Shown piece after piece: positions 1-5,577 of a DNA stretch of 8,286 nucleotides. The notes under the pieces were generated by a model. That model ran no database searches, had not been told where the DNA came from, and was given only the letters and a program-made list of their open reading frames with translations. Source of the DNA: an uncultured Eubacteriales bacterium (GTDB lineage: Bacteria; Bacillota; Clostridia; Oscillospirales; Oscillospiraceae); contig URPU01000093.1 of NCBI GenBank assembly GCA_900549865.1, positions 1 to 8,286 on the forward strand. The letters run 5' to 3'. Positions within the stretch are counted from its first letter, which is position 1; every line of letters starts with the position of its first letter. A program made the position numbers and the translations under genes.

Positions 1-55
1 GCTCCGTTCCCGTGTCTAAAAAACTATTTTTGTCCTTGACTTTGGGTACACTTTA

Positions 56-79
56 TTACTCACGAATTTACTCACGAAC
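56..79. repeat. Tandem direct repeat (TTACTCACGAA, period 12)
   Basis: The 11-mer TTACTCACGAA occurs at 56-66 and again at 68-78, a 12-bp tandem period. The second copy overlaps the stop codon of the integrase remnant. Short direct repeats beside the 3' end of an integrase gene are often recombinase arm-binding or attachment sites. That role is inference; no matching second attachment site is visible in the window. Confidence 0.5.
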
Positions 80-284
80 CCGTGCCAGCGTAGAACTCCA
101 GCATTTTCGTGGCGTCACGAAAAAGGTCTGTCTCATCCAGTTTAATGTAAAAATCGTTCACTGTCTTGTAGTCCGACCACCCGCCGAAATGCATAGTCGT
201 CCTCACATCCCACCCAAGATGGTGAGCGAGGCTCGCAAAACTCCGGCAGACGGTAAAATTCCAACCGCGCGGGAACTGTACCTC
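72..284 (-). pseudogene. C-terminal remnant of a tyrosine recombinase (phage/ICE integrase)
   Basis: The minus strand encodes 70 codons that read as the end of a phage- or ICE-type tyrosine integrase. Visible features are box II (CRSFASLAHHLGW, with the conserved Arg at residue 14 of the open stretch), the GGWSDYKTV segment in which Trp36 sits at the usual third His/Trp position, and Tyr46 in DFYIKLDE, ten residues further on, where the nucleophilic tyrosine is expected. The tail DLFRDATKMLEFY is typical of the final helix. Upstream the frame is closed by TGA codons at 285-287 and 297-299, and no integrase-like sequence is evident in the other frames up to 446. The N-terminal and core catalytic parts are therefore missing. 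The usual HxxR histidine is Thr11. I infer a dead fragment. The overlapping plus-strand frame (12-338) resembles nothing and is treated as a shadow. Confidence 0.7.
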
Positions 285-372
285 TCAGGCAAAGTGTCAG
301 GCCGCAAGGTTGTCAGCAGAGACCTCGTTCTCGGTTGAATATCTGTCGGCGCATAAGATACGATGCGTACAT

Positions 373-411
373 AGCCCGGAGGGTCGTCAAGGCCTTCCGG
401 GCTTATTTTTT
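373..411 (+). terminator. Plus-strand intrinsic terminator without an obvious gene
   Basis: AGCCCGGA (373-380) pairs with TCCGGGCT (396-403), with extra G-C pairs inside, and is followed by TATTTTTT (404-411). The U-tract exists only for plus-strand transcripts; after the stem the minus strand reads ATGTACGC. No plus-strand gene ends here, so it may belong to a lost gene or a small RNA. From 285 to 446 I see nothing else. Confidence 0.6.
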
Positions 412-446
412 GTTAAAGCTGCACGAACGTGCCACTCAAATGCTCC

Positions 447-1076
447 TTATTTTCCTCCCCATATCTTCCCGCTGTACGGGTTTTGAAACCCGCCCTTATA
501 TTTTCCTCTGCCGCGCTCCCTAAAGCGCTCAAGCATAGACTTGTCAGCCCATGCAATTCGTTTCTCTTCACTCACCCACGGAACCGCTCTGTAATCGTCG
601 CACAACTCGGAGCGTATAAGCGTGCATGTTCCGTTCCGGCGAAGCTGGCAAGTATCACAGCCGTGAGGTGGAGCGGAACTCGATTGAAGGGTCTCAACAT
701 TGTCAAGAGAATGAAGATTCTGATTGCATGGCTCAGGCAAACCATTTTCTATCGCCTGAACTGAGGGTAATGGCGCTTGCGTCGGAGACAATGACGTTCG
801 CCTTTCGTTACGGTTAGCTTCTGTTTTCTTTATTGTTTGCTTTCGAGCCGGCTTTATTGGCATTTTGCGTTTCTTTGCATTCCACCATGCGTTCCACGCG
901 TCCGCCCGCGAAATGTAAAGCCTAGAACCTATAACGGTATATGGTAATTTGTGCGGCGTGCCGTCGAAGTAGAATCCAAACCCATTGTTGTCAACATATA
1001 CTGCCTCGACCTCGCGCGATTCCTCCGTTTTTTTATCTATGTAATAGAGTTTGCTGCCTAAGTCAAGCTCTTTCAT
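447..1076 (-). CDS. Hypothetical protein with a Cys4 zinc-finger-like motif
   Basis: This 209-residue protein is not one I can name. Residues 1-65 look like a small beta-rich domain (YYIDKK, VEAVYVDNNGFGFYF) ending in LYISRADAWNAW. That layout is seen in short accessory proteins of clostridial phages and conjugative elements, where a trailing 'reads as / if entered' helix follows a barrel. Residues 66-135 form a basic, then Ser/Pro/Gln-rich, low-complexity linker. Residues 140-159 carry Cys140, Cys143, Cys151 and Cys159 (C-x2-C-x7-C-x7-C), a plausible zinc or iron-sulfur site. The tail is Gly/Lys/Arg-rich. There is no signal peptide or membrane segment, so it should be cytoplasmic. The start lies 15 nt after the stop of the upstream gene, and an AGAGGA ribosome binding site overlaps that stop, which implies co-transcription. 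Base composition is lower in G+C than in the genes to the right. DNA or RNA binding is a guess from the Cys4 motif only. Confidence 0.75.
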   Translation of the reverse strand: MKELDLGSKLYYIDKKTEESREVEAVYVDNNGFGFYFDGTPHKLPYTVIGSRLYISRADAWNAWWNAKKRKMPIKPARKQTIKKTEANRNERRTSLSPTQAPLPSVQAIENGLPEPCNQNLHSLDNVETLQSSSAPPHGCDTCQLRRNGTCTLIRSELCDDYRAVPWVSEEKRIAWADKSMLERFRERGRGKYKGGFQNPYSGKIWGGK

Positions 1077-1091
1077 TCAGAAAAGTTCCTC

Positions 1092-1937
1092 TCAAGCTTT
1101 GCCGTCATCACACTCACTCAGCAGCGCTTGAATCCTCTGATATACTCGCTGAGCATGTACGCTGCTCTCAGACTCGCCATTCAGATAGGCAATGTCGAGC
1201 GCGCGTAAGGCATCGTCAGCATCACCCATGTCGCAATACGAAGCCGCCAAGGAAATATAGAACTTTCCGCTCAGGACGTGGCGGTCTTTGTATTTTTTAT
1301 ATATATCAGTATAGCACCTTGGGGAGTCCCCGATATTACGGTAAAAAGCGGATAGCATTGGCAATGCACCGCGAATCTCGCTATCTGTAATTTCTTGAGT
1401 TTTACTCAATGCCGCTTCTATGTAATCAACACCCTCATAAGCCTTGAGCTTGACAGAATCATTTGTAGCATTGCTGCGCTTGCCTAACTGTATTTCATTT
1501 ATCTCCCTGCGAAGTATAGCAGCTTTTGAGAGAAGCTCCGGTACAGGGTTTCTGCTTAGTTCGTCAAGTCTCTTTCTGCGGACAGACTGTTCATATTCTG
1601 CTTCGAGCTTTTCTACGTAAGTTTTATCTTTAGCGTAAATTAAGTCTATATTCAGCCACTGACTTGGTGCCTTGCGCCACCACTCTACGCCGTCATACTT
1701 AACAGACGGCAAATTTCCAATATCGCGGAGCAGCATAGAACGTTGAACCCCAGCGTCGTGGCATTTAAGGAATCTGCGGAAAGTGTCTGGGGAAGTAAGA
1801 GAAAACTTCGCAAAACTTCTGGATGTTTCCGTCTGATTGAAAAATTCAACACTTATGGTGTTTGGAGTCTGTTCTAAGACCACCCCGTCACCCCACAAAA
1901 AATGCGTAACCTTTTGCCCAATTAAATCAATGCTCAT
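1092..1937 (-). CDS. Hypothetical protein: small barrel domain plus TPR-like C-terminus
   Basis: This is a 281-residue cytoplasmic protein of unknown function and the first gene of a two-gene operon. Residues 4-57 (IGQKVTHFLWGDGVVLEQ followed by an ISVEF strand) resemble the compact SH3/Tudor-like barrels that open many clostridial hypothetical proteins and close UvrD/PcrA helicases. Residues 100-155 are charged and helical, possibly coiled. Residues 190-275 show a TPR-like helical hairpin pattern, clearest at FYISLAASYCDMGDADDALR (227-246), where the small-residue and Gly-Asp spacing fits. I chose the ATG at 1937 because GGAG (1944-1947) lies six bases upstream and the barrel domain begins there. 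An ATG at 1964, giving nine extra residues, is possible behind a weaker GGGA. The promoter at 1995-2023 is well placed for either start. The TPR-like part suggests a protein-protein scaffold; the partner is unknown. Confidence 0.75.
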   Translation of the reverse strand: MSIDLIGQKVTHFLWGDGVVLEQTPNTISVEFFNQTETSRSFAKFSLTSPDTFRRFLKCHDAGVQRSMLLRDIGNLPSVKYDGVEWWRKAPSQWLNIDLIYAKDKTYVEKLEAEYEQSVRRKRLDELSRNPVPELLSKAAILRREINEIQLGKRSNATNDSVKLKAYEGVDYIEAALSKTQEITDSEIRGALPMLSAFYRNIGDSPRCYTDIYKKYKDRHVLSGKFYISLAASYCDMGDADDALRALDIAYLNGESESSVHAQRVYQRIQALLSECDDGKA

Positions 1938-1994
1938 TTCCAACTCCACCCGCATTCTATTCATCTATTTCCCAAGGAAAAATATATCATATAA

Positions 1995-2023
1995 ATGATA
2001 CTCGTAACGAAAGCCTGTGTAAA
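1995..2023 (-). promoter_or_regulatory. Sigma-A promoter for the 1092-1937/447-1076 operon
   Basis: The minus strand has TTTACA (2023-2018), a 17-base spacer and TATCAT (2000-1995): five of six consensus bases in each box. Transcription should begin near 1988, about 50 nt before the chosen start codon. Confidence 0.6.
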
Positions 2024-2136
2024 CTGGCAGAATCACCATATATGCACGCGCATGTCAGGGCATTTTGACGAACATTCCCAGTGCCATCAAAATTATTTCT
2101 GGCCGACAATTTGTAGGCGCTCCTTATCGCTCGTTC

Positions 2137-2165
2137 TTGACATTTCCCATCGTTGTACGTATACT
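2137..2165 (+). promoter_or_regulatory. Consensus sigma-A promoter facing an apparently gene-free region
   Basis: TTGACA (2137-2142) is followed by exactly 17 bases and TATACT (2160-2165): a perfect -35 and a five-of-six -10 on the plus strand. The predicted start is near 2172. It points away from the operon on its left and towards the terminator at 2281-2320. Confidence 0.6.
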
Positions 2166-2171
2166 GGTAGT

Positions 2172-2320
2172 GGCAGGGACTGTCGCTGCGGTTTTGGACG
2201 TATGTCGCGAGGCTTTGGCATCGACGGACGGCAGACCTGCCGTTTTTATTGCCTATATGACGAAAAATATTACTATATTTTCAGGCCGGGCTTTTGATTG
2301 AAAGCCCGGCCTGATTTTTT
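2172..2320 (+). ncRNA. Candidate small RNA or small-protein transcript of about 150 nt
   Basis: The boundaries come from the promoter at 2137-2165 and the intrinsic terminator at 2281-2320. Inside is a short hairpin, ACGGCA (2228-2233) with TGCCGT (2238-2243), running into TTTTT (2243-2247). This could be an early terminator giving a form of about 75 nt. GTCG and CGAC segments on either side of 2205-2222 could add another stem. I do not recognise an RNA family. A 31-codon frame (2202-2297; MSRGFGIDG at its start, Tyr-rich, three Tyr in a row near the end, two Cys) runs into the terminator, but its ribosome binding site is poor. Longer plus-strand frames starting at 1995 or 2065 would begin upstream of this promoter and resemble nothing. 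The transcript is inferred from its ends only. Confidence 0.4.
2281..2320 (+). terminator. Strong plus-strand intrinsic terminator
   Basis: TCAGGCCGGGCTTT (2281-2294) and AAAGCCCGGCCTGA (2301-2314) form a perfect 14-bp stem with a 6-base loop, followed by TTTTTT (2315-2320). The U-tract serves plus-strand transcripts. It lies 35 bp past the stop of the minus-strand flavodoxin gene, but on that strand the stem is followed by AAAATATAG, so it would work poorly there. Confidence 0.8.
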
Positions 2321-2348
2321 CACTGCCTCCGTGTTTGCTACGCAACTA

Positions 2349-2858
2349 TCACTTCTTAAGCCCCGCGTACCAGTCCAGCACGGCATTCAGGTTCCTGAAG
2401 CTGACGCGCTCGCTGCCCGTGAGCATCATATCCAGCATGTCGTCCTCTTCGGGCGTTCTGTCGGGCTTTGCGGACAGCTTTTTCCCGACGGCGCTGACCA
2501 TGATATTCATCATCAGGCGGTACATGCCGCTGAGCTTTTTCAGGTCAAAGTTCCCTTGCAGCGTGAACACGGGAACCTCCGCGGGGATATTGTTCTTCGC
2601 CCTGATCTGCTCCGTCTGCGTGCCGGTCTGCCCCATGCCCACCGGGCACACGGCGCGCACGCTGTAGCGCTTCGCGGCGGCGGCATAGCCCTTCACAGAG
2701 CTTGCCATCACCCAGCCGAGGTATATTATCTCCGCCCCCTGGCGGAGTCTCCCGCCCGCTTCCGCCAGTGAATAAGCGGGAAGCTGCGTCTCATGCGCCA
2801 GCAGATTTGCGTAACGCTCACTGCTGCCGGTGTTCGTCGTATAAACAATTGCGTCCAT
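2349..2858 (-). CDS. Flavodoxin-fold protein (flavodoxin domain family)
   Basis: A 169-residue cytoplasmic protein of the flavodoxin fold, the group that includes short clostridial flavodoxins and the HemG-like 'flavodoxin domain' proteins. The N-terminus alternates strand and helix as expected. The strand AIVYTT leads into TNTGSSERYA (residues 8-17), the typical FMN-phosphate loop, and later strands are EIIYLGWV and VRAVCPVG. The C-terminal third (about residues 107-169) is helical, with FDLKKLSGMYRLMM, a layout seen in the HemG-like group rather than in classical electron-carrier flavodoxins. It probably binds FMN and carries electrons or reduces a quinone or other small substrate; the actual partner cannot be read from the sequence. 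GGAG lies seven bases before the ATG. It has its own promoter with an embedded palindromic operator, so it is probably a regulated, single-gene unit. Confidence 0.85.
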   Translation of the reverse strand: MDAIVYTTNTGSSERYANLLAHETQLPAYSLAEAGGRLRQGAEIIYLGWVMASSVKGYAAAAKRYSVRAVCPVGMGQTGTQTEQIRAKNNIPAEVPVFTLQGNFDLKKLSGMYRLMMNIMVSAVGKKLSAKPDRTPEEDDMLDMMLTGSERVSFRNLNAVLDWYAGLKK

Positions 2859-2937
2859 GGTATTTCTCCTTTACCATGCCCGATTGGCAAGGTCACTGGC
2901 TTTCACCAACCGAGTGTGTATGTATTCAGCGCCCATA

Positions 2938-2966
2938 ATTATAGTTACCGAGCGGTCACTTGTCAA
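2938..2966 (-). promoter_or_regulatory. Perfect sigma-A promoter of the flavodoxin-like gene
   Basis: The minus strand shows TTGACA (2966-2961), a 17-base spacer and TATAAT (2943-2938), identical to consensus. Transcription should start near 2931, leaving a leader of about 73 nt. A promoter this strong usually needs repression, consistent with the palindrome that fills its spacer. Confidence 0.8.
2944..2959. promoter_or_regulatory. Palindromic operator, TetR-type, within the promoter spacer
   Basis: GTTACCGAGCGGTCAC is a 16-bp inverted repeat of form GTnACCG-AG-CGGTnAC with one mismatched pair. It sits wholly between the -35 and -10 boxes, where a bound dimer would block RNA polymerase. ACCG-N2-CGGT operators are known for TetR-family repressors of Bacillota. 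No regulator gene is present in the window, so the repressor would act from elsewhere. Confidence 0.6.
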
Positions 2967-3004
2967 GGGTTCGGTTTAAATTTTCGCTGCATACAGCGCG
3001 CAAA

Positions 3005-3037
3005 CGCCCGCATGGAGCCGATAACTCCAAGCGGGCG
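3005..3037 (-). terminator. Probable terminator of the MATE gene
   Basis: CGCCCGC (3005-3011) pairs with GCGGGCG (3031-3037), and GGAG/CTCC pairs extend the stem after one mismatch. It lies about 22 bp past the MATE stop. The U-tract on the minus strand is only TTT before GCGCGC, so it may be weak. The plus side also lacks a good U-tract. Confidence 0.5.
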
Positions 3038-3059
3038 GTGTGTTTGTTCTTATTAGGTT

Positions 3060-4451
3060 TTATTCAAAGCTCCCCTCCGCCTCGACCGATGCGTAGCGGC
3101 GCGAGGGGCGGCAGCACAGCAGCGCTATAAAGATGAGCAGCGCCGTCGTGCCGAGGCTGAGCGGGTACACCGTCACGATGGTCTGAAAGCTCTTGTGCAG
3201 CGGGAACACCCAATGTATCCACGCGACGCGTATGCCGCAGACGCCGGCCGTCGTGAGCGCCGCGGGCGTGAGCGAGATGCCGAAGCCGCGCATATAGCCC
3301 GACATCACCTCGTACATCAGGCTGAACAGATGCGCGGGGATGAGCGCGCTGAGCCGGATATAGCCGCACGCCACAACGGCAGGATCGTCGCTGAAAACGG
3401 ACAGCAGCGTCTTGCCCCAGAAAAGGACGAGCGGCACCACCACGGCGAGGATGACCACGCCCTCGGCAATGCACAGCAGCAGCGTGCGCTTGCAGCGGCG
3501 GATCTGCCCCGCGCCGAAGTTCTGCCCGACGAAGGTGGTGCAGGCCTGACTGAAGGAGCTGAGGATATTATAAGTGATGACCTCGATATTGAACGAGGCG
3601 CTCGTCGCGGCCATGACCACCGTGCCAAGGCTGTTGACCGCAGACTGGATGATTATATTTGAGACCGAAAACACGGCGCTTTGTATGCCGGCCGGCAGGC
3701 CGATGCGCAGGATGCGCTTCAAAATCTCGCCGTCCACGCGCAGGAGGGCGGGGTCAACATGGATGACCTGCTTCGTGGTACGCAGCCGCCAGTACAGCAG
3801 CACGGAGCTGACCGCATTTGAAATGACCGTCGCCACGGCCACGCCCGCGACCGCCATTTGCAGCACGATGACGAAGAACAGGTTGAGTATGACGTTCAGT
3901 ATGCCCGACGCCGTCAGCACGACAAGCGGCGTTTTGGTCTCACCTATGCTGCGGAATATGGCCGCTTCAAAGTTATACAGCAGTATCACCGGCAGCCCGG
4001 CCAGATATATCCGCAGATACAGCAGCGCCAGCGGAAGCACGTCCTCCGGAACGTTCAGCGCGCCCAGCAGCGGCGCGGCGACGAGCTGACCGAGAAGCGC
4101 GGCGGCTATCCCGCCGATGAGCGCCACGACTATAGAGGTATGCACGGCCTTCTGCACAGCCGCCGGGTTTTCCTCCCCGATGGCGTGCGCGATAACCACA
4201 TTCGCGCCCAGCGCCGCGCCGATAAAAAGCTGGACGATGAGGCCGATGATGGCGCCGTTCGCGCCGACCGCAGCCACGGACTGCGTACGCACATCACCGG
4301 CAAAGTTGCCGACGACCGCGATATCCGCGGCGTTGAAGAGCTGGCCGAGTATGGCCGTGGCGGCGATGGGCAGTGCAAAGCGCGGTATCTTATCCCACAG
4401 CGAACCGTGCAGCATGTCCAGCCGCTGTTTTCCCGTATCTCTATTTTTCAT
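3060..4451 (-). CDS. MATE family efflux transporter
   Basis: A 463-residue inner-membrane transporter of the multidrug and toxin extrusion family, close to the usual length of about 450. The N-terminus DMLHGSLWDKIPRFALPIAA is the typical clostridial MATE opening. It is followed by LFNAADIAVVGNFAG in the first helices, and the rest shows the expected twelve hydrophobic segments in two six-helix halves. The start of the second half is recognisable at ILRIGLPAGIQSAVFSVSNI. Such proteins export cationic drugs or metabolites using a Na+ or H+ gradient; the substrate cannot be read here. An open frame continues upstream to 4634, but the ATG at 4451 is preferred. It follows a GGGG ribosome binding site at about eight bases, it matches the family start, and the promoter at 4513-4541 would lie inside a longer gene. 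No partner or regulator gene is adjacent. Confidence 0.93.
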   Translation of the reverse strand: MKNRDTGKQRLDMLHGSLWDKIPRFALPIAATAILGQLFNAADIAVVGNFAGDVRTQSVAAVGANGAIIGLIVQLFIGAALGANVVIAHAIGEENPAAVQKAVHTSIVVALIGGIAAALLGQLVAAPLLGALNVPEDVLPLALLYLRIYLAGLPVILLYNFEAAIFRSIGETKTPLVVLTASGILNVILNLFFVIVLQMAVAGVAVATVISNAVSSVLLYWRLRTTKQVIHVDPALLRVDGEILKRILRIGLPAGIQSAVFSVSNIIIQSAVNSLGTVVMAATSASFNIEVITYNILSSFSQACTTFVGQNFGAGQIRRCKRTLLLCIAEGVVILAVVVPLVLFWGKTLLSVFSDDPAVVACGYIRLSALIPAHLFSLMYEVMSGYMRGFGISLTPAALTTAGVCGIRVAWIHWVFPLHKSFQTIVTVYPLSLGTTALLIFIALLCCRPSRRYASVEAEGSFE

Positions 4452-4480
4452 ATCATTTCCCCACCCCAGTGACAAGGACA

Positions 4481-4503
4481 TAAATAAAGGCGTCTCCGAC
4501 GCC
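4481..4503 (-). promoter_or_regulatory. Leader hairpin with U-rich tail before the MATE gene
   Basis: On the minus strand GGCGTC-GGA-GACGCC (4503-4489) is followed by TTTATTTA (4488-4481). It starts within a few bases of the predicted transcript start. It could be a 5' stabilising stem or a weak attenuator. The function is inference. Confidence 0.35.
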
Positions 4504-4512
4504 GTTAAAAGC

Positions 4513-4541
4513 ATTATAATCACCGTGCCGTGCAAAATCAA
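4513..4541 (-). promoter_or_regulatory. Sigma-A promoter of the MATE gene
   Basis: The minus strand has TTGATT (4541-4536), a 17-base spacer and a perfect TATAAT (4518-4513). Transcription should begin near 4506, about 55 nt before the chosen start codon. Unlike the flavodoxin promoter, the spacer has no ACCG-N2-CGGT palindrome. Confidence 0.7.
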
Positions 4542-4591
4542 CCGTAGTTTTATTCCTGACAATCCGCACGGGCAGAAAAATCCATAAGGCT

Positions 4592-4620
4592 TGCATCCCC
4601 CGGCGGGGCCGGGGGATGCA
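4592..4620 (-). terminator. Strong hairpin after the sortase gene, possible terminator
   Basis: TGCATCCCCCGGC (4592-4604) and GCCGGGGGATGCA (4608-4620) form a perfect 13-bp stem with a 3-base loop, 25 bp past the sortase stop. On the minus strand it is followed by AGCCTTATGGATTTTT, so the U-run is displaced by about ten bases. It probably ends the surface protein-sortase operon, or at least protects its 3' end. Confidence 0.5.
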
Positions 4621-4645
4621 CATATCACGATCATATCATCAAATA

Positions 4646-5548
4646 TCAGTTCTGCGCCTCTCTCACGCTGGCGAGCGCAACGGAGGAACAGACGTCCTCC
4701 GCAGATTCACCGGCGCGCAGGCGGCGCGCAAACACCATCAGCCGCCCGTCGGAGTTGGAATAGCTGCACGTGACGAGCGCAAGTATCCCGTCCTGCGGCG
4801 CAACGTCGATTGGCACATCGTAAAGCGACATTTCGCGCAGCTCGTCTATCAGAAGCTGCATCGCCTCATCCCCGCCGGTGCGCAGCTCATCAAAGCGGCG
4901 CAGGTAAAAATAATCCTCGGAATCCGGAAGCATGGACGCGTCAAAGACGGAGAACACGGCGTACAGCGCCGCGTCGTCGCCGCTTATCGTATCCCAGCTT
5001 ATGAGCGGGTTTTCCTTGAGGCAGTCAAGCTCGCGGTACTGCGCAAGCGGGCCGAACTTGTCCCCGCCGCGTATATTGTGGCCGTAAAGCACCACATACG
5101 CGTCATGCGCCCATCTGTCGTTTTCCACGTCCGCAAAGACCGTGCCGCTGTTGCTGGCATTTCCGCGGAAGGAGTGGTGCAGATAATACTCATTGTCACG
5201 GTAGACGACGGGCTCATCCACAAGCGCGCCTACCCGCAGCCAGCCTATAAGCTCCGGGTTTATCTCATAAAGCTCCTCAAAGCGCGCGGGTATGACAGCG
5301 GGCTTCTCCTCCCCCGCTGGGGCCGGGTCCGCCGCCTGCGCCGCGGCGGGCGAGGGCGGCGTATAAAGCGCCCTGAGCGCCGCCCCCTGCTGCTGCGTAC
5401 TGTGCCGGACAAACACGCTTACGGCAAGCAGCACCGCAAGCACGGCGAACGTGTACAGCGCGATCATCGACAGCGCCGCATACTTCCCGCCGCCGTTCTT
5501 TGCTTTTTTCGCCGCGCCTTTCCGCGCGGCAGTGTCCTGCCGTGTCAT
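4646..5548 (-). CDS. srtB: Class B sortase
   Basis: A 300-residue membrane-anchored cysteine transpeptidase that cuts a sorting signal between Thr and Gly and joins the protein to peptidoglycan. After a basic N-terminus there is one membrane segment (about residues 22-48), then an Ala/Pro-rich linker to residue 87. The catalytic domain begins at FEELYEINPELIGWLRV, a typical class B opening. Visible catalytic residues are His157 in VVLYGHNIRGG, Cys261 in LALVTCSYS and Arg269 in GRLMVFARR, eight residues after the cysteine. The long helical insert before the cysteine also fits class B rather than the class A or C types. The ATG at 5548 is chosen because GGAGG (5555-5559) lies six bases upstream; the ATG at 5554 directly abuts it. 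The gene follows the surface protein by 29 nt and is probably its dedicated sortase, expressed from the same promoter. Confidence 0.93.
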   Translation of the reverse strand: MTRQDTAARKGAAKKAKNGGGKYAALSMIALYTFAVLAVLLAVSVFVRHSTQQQGAALRALYTPPSPAAAQAADPAPAGEEKPAVIPARFEELYEINPELIGWLRVGALVDEPVVYRDNEYYLHHSFRGNASNSGTVFADVENDRWAHDAYVVLYGHNIRGGDKFGPLAQYRELDCLKENPLISWDTISGDDAALYAVFSVFDASMLPDSEDYFYLRRFDELRTGGDEAMQLLIDELREMSLYDVPIDVAPQDGILALVTCSYSNSDGRLMVFARRLRAGESAEDVCSSVALASVREAQN

Positions 5549-5577
5549 ATGCATCCTCCGCGCCTCTGCCGTATTTT

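Noticed and set aside
12..338. Plus-strand frame of 108 codons
   Set aside because: It lies opposite the recognisable integrase C-terminus and resembles no known protein; its composition is that of an antisense frame.
1995..2301. Plus-strand frames of 100 and 78 codons in the gap
   Set aside because: They begin upstream of the consensus promoter at 2137-2165, have poor ribosome binding sites and resemble nothing. Only the short 2202-2297 part is compatible with the predicted transcript.
2985..2998. CGCTG-CATA-CAGCG hairpin as a terminator
   Set aside because: Only 5 bp of stem and no U-tract on either strand.
4452..4634. N-terminal extension of the MATE frame to an ATG at 4634
   Set aside because: It would run through the hairpin at 4592-4620 and the promoter at 4513-4541, and it adds 61 residues unlike any MATE N-terminus. 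The ATG at 4451 has a ribosome binding site.
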